DNA of 64,000 nt from Epithemia pelagica (taxonomy: Eukaryota > Bacillariophyta > Bacillariophyceae > Surirellales > Surirellaceae): contig OX337229.1 of NCBI GenBank assembly GCA_946965045.2, forward strand, positions 2,604,001-2,668,000, given 5' to 3'. Position 1 is the first letter of the stretch, and each line of letters opens with the position of its first letter. Shown here piece by piece: positions 41,337 through 50,963 of the stretch. The notes under the pieces were generated by a model. That model worked only from the letters and a program-made list of their open reading frames with translations. It was not told the DNA's origin and did no database searches. The position numbers and the translations under genes were made by a program.

Positions 41337-42377
41337 TTAGCCAATGTGAGCATTGCTGAAATCCATCTCGGGATGTTGTTGTTTGAGTTTTTCGAGCATT
41401 GCCATTTTCTTCTCATCCTCACTGGTTGGCAAGCCCATGGCCTTTTGACGCTGATCGTGCCACATTTTCTCCACAGTTTGACGCACTTCACCATCCAAAT
41501 CGTCCAAGGAAGAGTTTTCTGGTTTTATGGTGGACACATCAATTTCGGGATCACCTTCACAGACCGCACTCCACCATTCACCCATACCACCACCGTCATT
41601 CAACTTTTGAAGTTGAATCACCAAACGGTTCCCATCTTCCACCGTCCAAAATGAATCATCCATGATGACAATCTTCTTGAAAGGAGCATTGATGATGTCT
41701 TCCTTTTGACCGCGAAGAGCAACCTTGAGATGCTTCTTTCCAATCGAAATGTTCAAGTCCCTTCCACGTGTTCCCTCTGGCAGAGCAACAGTAACAATCA
41801 ACTCATGCAAGGTCTGAGTCCAGACATACTTGCCTGGAACTGTGCCTCCATTTCCAGGAGGTGGAGGAGGACGATCGTCATCGTCGGCTTCCTTCTTCTT
41901 TGGTTCGGTTGCCTGCCCTTCATTCCCATCTTCAGTTTTGTTGGTCGATTCAGTCGTTGGTTTCGACTCAGAAGAAGCCTCATCTTTCGACACGCTCTCC
42001 TTCTTTTCCGAGGAAGTAAGAGCTGCTGATGATACGTCAAAGCCCCCGTCATTTCCCATTTCAATGACATCGTCTTTCTTAGCTGCTTCCGCTTCTTCTT
42101 TCTTCTTCTTCGCCTCGGCCGCTTTCTTTTTCTTTTCCGCGGCGGCCTTCTTCTTTGCTTTCTCTTCATGATGTAACTTGGCATGCTTTTGGAATACATG
42201 GTTCATCTTTTCCCATGCACCAGATGCATTCGCATCCGCATTTTTTGGTCCCTCGAAAAAGTCAGTTTTTCGACGAAGGAAGGAGAACATAGTATCCAAC
42301 AAGGGTTCAATACCACGGGCTTGCTGAGCGACGCTCATGTAAAGCCCGTCAAAGCGATCGTCTGTCACGTAGTCCAT
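41337..42377 (-). CDS. NUDC: NudC-type CS-domain cochaperone
   Basis: A single exon from the ATG at 42377, 346 residues. The N-terminal NudC domain (DDRFDGLYMSVAQQARGIEP, MFSFLRRKTDFFEG) is followed by a Lys/Ala/Glu-rich coiled coil (about 75-105) and an acidic linker. The CS domain runs from about residue 190 (YVWTQTLHELIVTVALPEG, ISIGKKHLKVALRGQ, SFWTVEDGNRLVIQLQK, GEWWSAVCEGDPEIDVSTI), and a C-terminal helix contains the conserved EKMWHDQRQKAMGLPTSEDE. It is an HSP90-associated cochaperone that works with dynein/LIS1 in other eukaryotes. Cytosolic. Confidence 0.95.
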   Translation of the reverse strand: MDYVTDDRFDGLYMSVAQQARGIEPLLDTMFSFLRRKTDFFEGPKNADANASGAWEKMNHVFQKHAKLHHEEKAKKKAAAEKKKKAAEAKKKKEEAEAAKKDDVIEMGNDGGFDVSSAALTSSEKKESVSKDEASSESKPTTESTNKTEDGNEGQATEPKKKEADDDDRPPPPPGNGGTVPGKYVWTQTLHELIVTVALPEGTRGRDLNISIGKKHLKVALRGQKEDIINAPFKKIVIMDDSFWTVEDGNRLVIQLQKLNDGGGMGEWWSAVCEGDPEIDVSTIKPENSSLDDLDGEVRQTVEKMWHDQRQKAMGLPTSEDEKKMAMLEKLKQQHPEMDFSNAHIG

Positions 42378-42394
42378 TGTGATACTTACCAAGT

Positions 42395-42438
42395 TGGTCG
42401 ATGTAAGATTATGAGATGGTCGATGTAAGATTATGAGA
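42395..42438. repeat. 22-bp perfect tandem duplication
   Basis: Two head-to-tail copies of TGGTCGATGTAAGATTATGA plus GA lie immediately upstream of the NudC start codon, in the likely 5' UTR or core promoter. Confidence 0.75.
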
Positions 42439-42953
42439 TGGTGTGTTGGAGTTGTGCAGGACAGATTTGTTTTTTCAGGTCTGAAGATTTCAAGAGAATG
42501 AAACCGACTGAAAACTCACCTGGAAGGTGAAGAGCGATTGGAATGGACCTGCGTTTCTCAGCGGACAAAACAGATCGTGAATGAAAAGGAGTGCTGTCAC
42601 CGTCTTATCGTAATGACTTGTCCCGTATGAGACTTTGGAATGCTTGAGAGTACTACCTGTTTTGACCAAGGAGCTTGGGTAGCTAAGGTTACCTATTTTT
42701 TTAAATGGTCCTCTGTGTCTGTCCTGTCACCGGGATGTCGAAATGTAGCCTTGGCCTTGGCGGTGGGGTATCGGACCTTGTACCTTAAGGGTTTTTATCA
42801 AAGACTAGGTCCATTATTAGCTGAAGCAAAGGCTTCCAGTATGGGACGAGGTCTACGAACCAATATTTAGGCTTGTGCGCTCACACTCCTATCACCCATT
42901 GTTCAAAATGCTGACCAATATACGCAGGCTTTCCATTCACGTTCCCCATGAAC

Positions 42954-43927
42954 TTATGCCTCAGCAAGGTCAACAGGCACAACAAAAATGGCACGGTATT
43001 TAGCTGGCTTCTTTTTGCTCAACAGTCTGTCAAAGTAGTTTTTGGCATTGGTAGCGCCCGAATCCTTGAGCTCATGAGTCTTGGCAATGGTCATCTGGCA
43101 TGGGAAAACCTCGCCATTGGAGTGAAAGTAGAAACAGTCAAATGGGGGAAAGTTGTTTGTTGTTGGCCACAAAAGGCGCGGAGAGTAATCATCACATACA
43201 CTCTTGTACGGCGCGACAGAAGCCGTCAGGATATTGCTTTCAATCACAACTGGGTCAGCCTACATTCTCCATTCTCGACAACTCAAGGGTCACGCAGCGA
43301 TTTTTCGTATCCAGGCTTCTCATAGCATGTTTCCCCCCTGTCTGTAGCACCATGATGGCGTACGCCTTAAAAGCGCACCCGCATATTCTTCTGCTCCTGA
43401 CAATGGAGTCATGTTACTTCTGGTTGATCGAGATCTGCCATCGTCTCTTTGGCTAGCTTCTTTGCGACTTGTTGTTCTGTATGTTGAGAAACCAATTCAA
43501 AACTAGGAGAATCCTTGTAGTTCTTCCCCCATCCTGGTTATGCCTGTTGCACTGACTTAGAAACAGACGCATCGACTCTGGCCTTCGCGATATCGAACGT
43601 AATTCCTCTCATAAAAGCAAAATTGTTGTCCTCCGCATCGTTATTAATGCCTGGAATTTTTTCGATTTGATGCGCCTCTGCGACTTCGAGGGGAGGCATA
43701 GTGAACTCGCGATGGTAAAATATGGCATTCTTGAGATTTTCGACAAACAAACCAGGCGGGGCTGCAACAACAATTGTTCCCCCGAATCGTTCGACATCCA
43801 CAAATGTCATTGAACATCCATCCATGACAATCAAATCCAGATTAGGCTGTTCCTTTTCTAGAGATGATCGAGCGCTTGGAAAGAGTCTCGAAGTCCCCTG
43901 CCATACCACGCAAGTGACATCCTCCAT
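42954..43927 (-). pseudogene. Decayed gene, weak RHS/Crinkler C-terminal resemblance
   Basis: The upstream segment (43927-43553) reads LDLIVMDGCSMTFV, GGTIVVAAPPGLFVENLKNA, FTMPPLEVAEAHQI and FMRGITFDIAKARV. The same frame continues through an in-frame TAA into WGKNYKDSPSFELVSQHTEQ, then breaks. A downstream segment in another frame (43247-42954) ends in GEVFPCQMTIAKTHELKD and RAIFVVPVDLAEA. Helical P-loop-derived C-terminal domains of retrotransposon-hot-spot or Crinkler-type proteins have similar blocks, but the assignment is from memory and weak. At least one stop and one frameshift mark it as a remnant. Confidence 0.5.
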
Positions 43928-46622
43928 GCGCGGCGTGCCATTTGAGAATAACCCAAACCATGACTCTGACCCTCGTGTTCACCCATGTCCCATGACGAGT
44001 TTCATACTCCTGGTAATTCTACTTAGTCCAATTTCATATTCCTGGTGGTTCCGTTCCATGCGTACATCCACCAATCAAGCTTCATTCTCTTGGTGGTTCC
44101 GTATCACACGTACATCCACCATCCAAACTTCATATCCGACATTGTGGTTCAACCCATCCAACGGTCTAATCCACAATATGCATCTCTCCTGATGGAAAAC
44201 AACATAGAAAAACCATCTCAATCTCTCTGTGGTTCGGCAAGACCATTTTGCTGCTTACTCCACAGTTCCATACACCAATCGACTCCATTTTGGAGCCGAA
44301 TGCACGCAAATCATAATAAATAGGGGCAAAAAGGACCATTTGTGCCCTTTGATTCACAAAATCAACCACTGCGAAAATCAAGGTCATTGTACCTCCATTC
44401 AACGAGATGGATCCATTTTCGGAGCAATTTCTCCTTCCTTTTCACATGACCATTGCAATTTTCGTGCACTTCAATCATCCTCATGCTGAAATACGAGCAT
44501 TTGAAAGCAGAGACAGTCTTCATCTTTGCCATAATGGCAACAATTCCCATGAATGAAGGCCATATCCTGACGGAAAGTAGCGTCGCCAGAAGTCGTTGCT
44601 TGAAATCGTGTGATCAGAAAATTCTAAGCCCTTGACAAAATCTCAACAAAAGCCAAAATCAAGGGATTTTCACGACCATCGGGTCAAAAACAATATGCAA
44701 ACCTTGAGGAACAAAGGGAAGGAATCCAACATGGCAGGACACGAGTCCTCAACACAGTTAGTCAGAGGATTCCTTTTCTGCATCAGCTTGTACCAAAGAC
44801 TGAAGTACATGTATTGTCAACAAGACCACCTTAGATGATGAAGACAGAATATTGTGAAGCCACCGATGCCAACAGAGCATCAACAATGACTGTGTCCTCA
44901 CGGCAAGAGACTTTGAGCTGTTATCGTCCTTCGCAGCATCGGCCCTACTCAACCCGAGGAAATGCCCAATTGCGACCGGCTGGAGAAATACCGAACACTT
45001 CTCCCAACAAATTTGCTTGCGGGGTCACAACAACCTTCTGACTCCATCAACATGTCATTCGTTATCTGACGGAAAAGCAAGACTTGGAACTCCATATTCC
45101 AAAATGGTGGTTTCAGCAAAATCTAAACTTCGACAACATCAAAACACGCGCATGTGACATGACGGCACACAAACGGTGAATGATTTCCACCATTGCCGAA
45201 CTTGCTCGAGATCAAGAAAAACAACCAAGTCCCATGGGAATTTCTTCTCCACATGTTGCCTCGGCCAGCAATGGTCGACACCAAAGACCATGGGCTAGGC
45301 CACCAATTCAAATATTCTCGACCAACGCCACAGCAGTAAGCTGAACCAAATTCCATAGGTCCACACTCATTCTTGTCCCCATCATAGACGAGGATGCTAA
45401 GCCACCTTATGAAGGACAATCTTCTTGTGCACAATCTCCGGAGCACTCATCGGAGCATACCATGTGTCAGGTCTTCAAGCTTCCATCTTATTCCATTCGA
45501 TTCTTGCCTATCCGAAGCCCATCGAATTGGCTTTTCAAATAGAAGCCTCGTAAAGTCATACCATTCTAGTCGTCCCATGAATCGGGCGAGACATACATGC
45601 GAGCAATGACCATAGACCTTAGCAACGATGGCAAGGAACAAAGTCCTCAAAACATTCTTGGCCATGACAAACATTCCATGGCACCGTCATCTGTCGAGCA
45701 TTCACGACAATGGCCAGCACTTCAAAACGCGGGCTCAAGCAAAACAAACATGATGCTCCCCAATTGGAACACGAAATCAGTGTTCGTGCAAACAAGTCTC
45801 AATCACAACCCATCTGTCAACCACAGACAGAGTTCCACAAGGCAAACTCGAGAAAAGCAATGTCGGCACGCAAAGCATAGCATGACAGACATGCCAACAA
45901 CCACACACCACGAGACAGCGAATGCATAAAGCACATCAGTCCCCATTCAAATGTGGGTCATCCACGACATCTCGACCAACAAGACACAGTTCTTCATGCG
46001 ACAAGGACTGAATGCCCACCATACTGGGGAACCTCAACAATCAACCTTGTAATCCATGCCATGGAGTTATTGTTCAGGGGACATACGGCAAGTCCCCTGT
46101 CTCCGATGGACGTTCTGTAGCATTTCAGCTGAGACAGACCCGACAACAAAATTCTTGATCGAGCATCGTCCTCTTGATTCAATTTCCATATAACATGCAA
46201 CAAAGCAATTACCATATGAGCAGCAACCAACAACTTAGTTGGCAAAGGTCGACTCCAACAATCTGGACTACTTGATCTCAGAAGCACAACAAGCATCATT
46301 TTCGTCGCAACACCCACCATTCTGGTATGGGTCACTTCTTTCATATCAGCGACCAAACAAACTCAGTCCTCTTCGACAATGATGAGGAACCATCATCTTA
46401 AGTGGTTAAAACTTGACAGCATGACAGCACCGTATGCTCTAGGGCAAACAACACATCCAACTTCTGGTCGTCCCATGCAGAGGATTCTTGAGAGGCAGCT
46501 CAAAGCATATGGACTCAACCAACAAGCGATCACAACGATACTGATACCTCCCTCACTGGCTTTATCACAACCTCACACAGAAAAGAGGAAGACCATACAC
46601 AGTGCAAGTCACCAACTCATTC
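43928..46622. other. ORF-poor block with strong strand asymmetry
   Basis: The plus strand is rich in A and C and poor in G over most of this stretch, unlike flanking genes. No ORF shows a family match. A 48-bp tandem repeat lies near the left end. The copia element inserted at the right end at 46628, and similar-looking unassigned sequence resumes at 61652. It may be old, decayed repeat DNA. Confidence 0.4.
44033..44150. repeat. 48-bp tandem repeat, about 2.5 copies
   Basis: Units begin with TTCAT at 44033, 44081 and 44129 and share TGGTGGTTCCGT and ACATCCACCA blocks with several substitutions. A shorter diverged unit precedes at 44001. Confidence 0.6.
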
Positions 46623-46627
46623 TCAAC
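46623..46627. repeat. Copia target-site duplication, left copy
   Basis: TCAAC directly flanks the left LTR and is repeated at 61647-61651. Confidence 0.9.
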
Positions 46628-46784
46628 TGAAAAGGGAATGGTTTGTAAAATTATGACTAAGTAAACGTATTACGAAATGGAGTAGGGCCTAAAGATATGG
46701 TGTGCGTTGGCACTGACTTGGTACTGACGATTGCGAGTCTGACGTAGGGCTAAGGGGTCACCATTAGGTCGCTCTCCCTTGTCA
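46628..46784 (-). repeat. Copia 3' LTR
   Basis: A 157-bp direct repeat identical by eye to 61490-61646. On the coding strand it begins TGACAAGGGAG and ends CCCTTTTCA. Confidence 0.95.
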
Positions 46785-46874
46785 CTCCCTCTCAGACGAG
46801 CATTCGGATGAGAACATGTAAGTAGATTGTAAATGTAGTGATGAAAATAAAAGAAAAGGGAAAGAAATGGCGTC

Positions 46875-47246
46875 TCACCACCCACAGAGCAGTTTTCGAA
46901 TGATTTCGAAGGTCGCTTGGGTGAGGCCTTTGGTAAGGATATCGGCACGTTGTTGGGTCGTATCCACTTTGACAATTTTAAGTCGTTCGCTCAAATGAGA
47001 ACGAAACCAATGAGTCTTCACCGCGTAATATTTGGATCTAGGAGTGATCCGACCGGGTTCCATATTTGCGAGCGTCAAGGCTCCTGCATTGTCCTCCCAA
47101 ACGGTGGTTTTGAAAGTTGTTTTGTAATCTTCTGGTAGACCGACTCCTCGTGCCACATGAGTCAAGAGTTCTTGTAAGGGAAGAACTGACTTCAAGGCTT
47201 CACTGAGGGCATTATATTCGGCCTCCATTGTACAGGAATGCATCAT
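46875..47246 (-). pseudogene. Copia RNase H domain remnant
   Basis: SCTMEAEYNALSEALKSVLP, VWEDNAGALTLANMEPG and QQRADILTKGL are Ty1/copia RNase H motifs with the Glu and Asp of the active site. It directly abuts the integrase tail in a different frame: LNDAFL is joined to the RNase H at about 47230, where an RT domain of roughly 2 kb should be. The first RNase H beta strands are also lost. Confidence 0.9.
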
Positions 47247-48173
47247 TGAGGGAGTCGCGCTTTACTTTTGTTCGCGCGTACGTCTCAGACTCGTGGGAAA
47301 AATGAGAGAGTGCAGCCCACCGTGCTTGCGAGAAGCTTGCATATTTGGGATTAGGCTTGCGAACTCTCTTGCCACGACCAAAAGTCATTTCGTCTGGCGG
47401 CTCAAAGTGTTGTCCTCTTCGCTCCTTCTCCTGTTGTCGTTCATTTTCTTCGTCGTCGAACACAACCACTTCATCTTCGGAGGCCATTGTCGTGTTCTGT
47501 CCGCCATCGTCCCATACTCCATCCATCTGCCACTGTGGCATCTCGTTGTCTAGAGCCTGTGGAGCGTTTGGGGCCACACCATCCAGGGGAAATTGGTGAG
47601 GGAATAGAGGCTCAGGAGGAGGAACAGAGTCGTCGTCAAGGGCGAAAATGGGATCGGGACCTGGAGCGTCCTCAACATCCGGTGCGTCTCCCTCTGGAGC
47701 CAAAGGGACCACGGCTCCCTCTGGAGCCAAAGGAGGGGGCGGAAGAATAGGCTGAGGGATAGGAAGGCCGTTGATACGTTCGGCCTCGTTGCGTTGTCGT
47801 TGCAGCGCATCCAGCTCGTCGTTCGTGAGCCAATCGTGATGAAGCGGCGGCGGTTCCGGTTCGCCATCGTAATCTCCATCATCGAGTCGCTCTAGGCCAG
47901 TAGAAAGAAGGCTGTCCCAAATGGGACCGGTGAACACATCGGGCTGGAGGGCCCCTCCAGTTTCAGCATTAGGGACACTAGAGAAGAGGTCGTCATAGAC
48001 CACATGGAATTGGGGACTGACGAATCCCGTGGTCAGGTTGAGGATAAGGCCCACGGTGCTTGAATGGTTGGGGGAAACTCCCAAGTATTGCCCTCGGCGA
48101 GACCGCGGGTGCCACTTAGGTAGTGTTTTGCCATCTTGAAGGGACGGGTCTAACACATAGACGGGGCAACCCC
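47212..48173 (-). pseudogene. Copia integrase C-terminal region (3' part of split pol)
   Basis: It begins with GCPVYVLDPSLQDGKTLPKW and YLGVSPNHSSTVGLILNL, GFVSPQFHVVYDDLF, the conserved block after the copia integrase core, then a Pro/Asp-rich linker and RVRKPNPKYASFSQARW. It continues the integrase ORF at 57262-59344 and was separated from it by the DIRS-like insertion. It ends at the RT deletion. Confidence 0.92.
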
Positions 48174-48402
48174 GCACCGTACCCCAAAGGTCAAGAAGGG
48201 ACCGACGGACGAACGACGAAGAAGAATGACGTTGTCACTCAACAAGATCTCATCTCCACGTCAGGATTGGTTGGGTGAAGTTGCAAGATACTTCCCCAAC
48301 CAATCTCTACGGACAAAAGAATTCATAAGTTCACGAAAGGAAGTAACTGCAGTGAATACACGGATCTGATCACCCAGTGTTTTGTTGTGGTTTTTCTTTT
48401 TG
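48172..48402 (+). repeat. DIRS-like split direct repeat A1
   Basis: 231 bp, identical by eye and without gaps to A2 at 56583-56813. It forms the left terminus of the element, and its first two C residues are shared with the target. Confidence 0.92.
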
Positions 48403-48593
48403 TTTTCTTTTTTCGCTCCCTGTCGACCGTGCCAACCACTCTTCCGTCTTGTGTTCTTCTTTTTTCACTATGAAGTTTGATTGGGTCGGGACTTCGGAAT
48501 CCTCGCCCTCTGTGGGGTCGTCAGGTGAGTCTGTTAGTGTTGCGACCGGGGGGGGGTGTCCTGCGTTCGGGACCTCTCTACGGTATCCTTCGG

Positions 48594-50825
48594 ATGGATG
48601 AATCCGAGTTTGTGGGCTTATGTCGGGGTGTAATTGGGTCGGGGCAGCGTATCTGTCTACGTCAGGATTGTACTATTGCCTCCCATACTTCGAAGAAGAT
48701 GACCTGGATGGCGTTAGCAGGGGAGGAATCCCATTGCCTTTTCATTCGGGGCGCAGCTGGAAGCGACGCTGATTCTTCAAGCACCATGTTCTCCTCTCCG
48801 GTTCTTCCCGGTTCATACATTCAAGATGCGGAATGGTCCGAACTCGAAACATCCCCAAGAAGCCTCGAAAGTTGGCAGGCCACATTCTCGGCAATTCGTG
48901 ATACCTTCATATCTTCAGGACGGGATGCAATCGATGGACGAACGGTCGCGGATCTCCTTGAGACCACTAAATCCGAAATCAAGTTTGTCTTTACTCCGGC
49001 TCGTAAGAAGGTCAAGCTGGCTCCGATTCAGGACAACGAGATGGATGGTGATCGTAAGCTGTCTCCTTCGTCTTCGATGGAATCGTCCGTGTCCACTTCA
49101 TCTTTATCATTCGTGAAGGTTCCACATGAGCTTGGGACGCAGCCTACGTCTGCGTTTAAAAATCTCTCTCAAGGAGCTTGGAAGGATCTGCTCTCAAACG
49201 TGGCCGTACTGAAGGGTGCTGTCGAGGAAGAGCAATCAAAGCGACGCGGTGCCCATTCACGAGTCGATGAACAGTTGGACGAGATACATGTTAAGTTATC
49301 AGTCCTTCACGAGCTGCTGGGTGAAAGACCGGCTGCTTTTGGTACACTGTCGGCGTTTGGTCTGCTGGGACAATTATCCGAGACGGTGGAGTCCATGGTT
49401 CAGACTGTGGTGGACATCAAACAGAGGGAAGCATCGGCGAGTATCCACCCCGAGGTCAATCAACGTCTCCTTGTTTTGGAAGATCATGTCGACGATTTCT
49501 CGAGCGAAGTGGACAAGCTTTGTCGGAAGCAGATCGAACAGTTCTTCACGAGTGGTGATTTCCGCAATCATTTCATTGACCCGACCATGAAACTGCTCTC
49601 GAGATCATCGTTGACAACAATGGACCCAGGTGGCAAGTGGGATGGAGAGTTGTCGGATTTGAAGACGCGGGTAGCCACCCTCGAAAGCGTTGGACCAACA
49701 GGAACTCCGTCTACGTCAACAATGGGTCAGGTGCCCATGTTTGCCTGGGGAGCAGGTGCCGGTCGACCTGTGGTTGCTTCTCCGCCGACAACAATACAAA
49801 GTGGTACTGGTTCTGCCTCGTCAGCTGCCCTGGTTGCGCTGCAAGAAGAAGTGAAGCAGCTGAAAGCAGACGTGAAGGATTTGCAGGATCAGGCCGAATC
49901 CGATGCCATTATCGTTGGCTCTATCGTTTTTGCCTCTCGTAAATTTTGTGATGCATGGCTGGTGTTGCATGGAGCGGATGGCGATCCACACGTTTTCGTT
50001 GACGCGGTTTCCCTCCTGTCATTGGCGACGTCGGATGCTAGCCTCGACGAAGGCCATGCCGCCAATCAGCGGGCGACGACGGCCAAGGTCAAGGACAAGA
50101 CGCCCTACCACACGGCCTTCATCGCTTCATTCAACCTAGAAGTGCCGCCGCTACTGGGTAAGGGTAGCGATTCATCGCTCACAACAAATTCTCGAGCCCT
50201 AGCTGGTGTACCTAAGTTTGTGGATTTCCACCCTCCTTCTGGAAGGGAGGGAATCCACCAACGAATCTTGGACTATGTTAAAGATGGCCGGAAAACCATC
50301 GAACAGGCCATTGGCGAGTTGTTTGGGTTCGGATCCGAACCATCCAGTGTGGCCAAGGAACTATTGCTATTAAGCAAAACGTTCTGGGATGACCTATGCC
50401 ACTGGATGGTGAGGTATCACCGAGAGGTAAAAGAAGAAAGTGATGCGAGTGAGCACGAAGTTTGGGTGCTAATATCTCACTGCGTGAGAGCAGTGTTTAA
50501 GAGTCTACGGGATGCGCGGGCACCTGGACGAGCAACCAATACGGCTGGAGGTATGCTTTGGGGCACCCTACGAGCCCATGAGGTGATGCGGGAATACAGA
50601 GCTCATGAGTTTAGTGGGCATCCGAAGATAGCTCTCATTCTCCATGAGCATCTGATCAGGTTTTCAACTCCTCGTTCCAAATTTGATTCTCTTCAGTTGG
50701 AGTTCACCGAGCGATTGGAAAAAGTTCAACGCTCGATCAATCAAGCGGTTGCGTCTGTCAATAAAAAGAGTGGTGGAAACAATAAATCGTCCACTGGATT
50801 GGAAGCGAAAACCAAGGGAGGTTGA
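48594..50825 (+). CDS. DIRS-like Gag-type ORF
   Basis: The frame is open from 48477, but the first ATG in frame is at 48594, giving 743 residues. An ATG at 48470 in another frame encodes 43 residues (MKFDWVGTSESSPSVG) and meets this frame at a run of G at about 48548-48556, so the native start may be 48470 with a G-run length difference. The protein has a helical region with coiled-coil segments (about residues 185-260 and 405-445, LVALQEEVKQLKADVKDLQ) and an alpha-rich C-terminal domain ending in a Lys-rich tail. No zinc knuckle. Position before RT supports a Gag role; sequence alone does not prove it. Confidence 0.75.
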   Translation: MDESEFVGLCRGVIGSGQRICLRQDCTIASHTSKKMTWMALAGEESHCLFIRGAAGSDADSSSTMFSSPVLPGSYIQDAEWSELETSPRSLESWQATFSAIRDTFISSGRDAIDGRTVADLLETTKSEIKFVFTPARKKVKLAPIQDNEMDGDRKLSPSSSMESSVSTSSLSFVKVPHELGTQPTSAFKNLSQGAWKDLLSNVAVLKGAVEEEQSKRRGAHSRVDEQLDEIHVKLSVLHELLGERPAAFGTLSAFGLLGQLSETVESMVQTVVDIKQREASASIHPEVNQRLLVLEDHVDDFSSEVDKLCRKQIEQFFTSGDFRNHFIDPTMKLLSRSSLTTMDPGGKWDGELSDLKTRVATLESVGPTGTPSTSTMGQVPMFAWGAGAGRPVVASPPTTIQSGTGSASSAALVALQEEVKQLKADVKDLQDQAESDAIIVGSIVFASRKFCDAWLVLHGADGDPHVFVDAVSLLSLATSDASLDEGHAANQRATTAKVKDKTPYHTAFIASFNLEVPPLLGKGSDSSLTTNSRALAGVPKFVDFHPPSGREGIHQRILDYVKDGRKTIEQAIGELFGFGSEPSSVAKELLLLSKTFWDDLCHWMVRYHREVKEESDASEHEVWVLISHCVRAVFKSLRDARAPGRATNTAGGMLWGTLRAHEVMREYRAHEFSGHPKIALILHEHLIRFSTPRSKFDSLQLEFTERLEKVQRSINQAVASVNKKSGGNNKSSTGLEAKTKGG

Positions 50826-50963
50826 CAAGCGACGCCGGCCATCGACTCGTCTACCATTTCGGGGAGAAAGCGAAAGAAAATAGAACAGTCCCTCCCATCG
50901 AACTCTCCTTCACCCACTGCCTCTCCCTTCAGCGATAAAAATAGCGAAGATAAGATAGCGATA

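Noticed and set aside
42378-42392. In-frame extension of NudC upstream of its ATG, and a GTAAGT next to it
   Set aside because: The extension starts at a TTG and adds five residues. The GTAAGT would place the conserved ATG inside an intron, so it is taken as coincidence.
45123-46356. Several ORFs of 70-120 codons on either strand in the skewed block
   Set aside because: None resembles a known protein; open frames are expected from the biased base composition.
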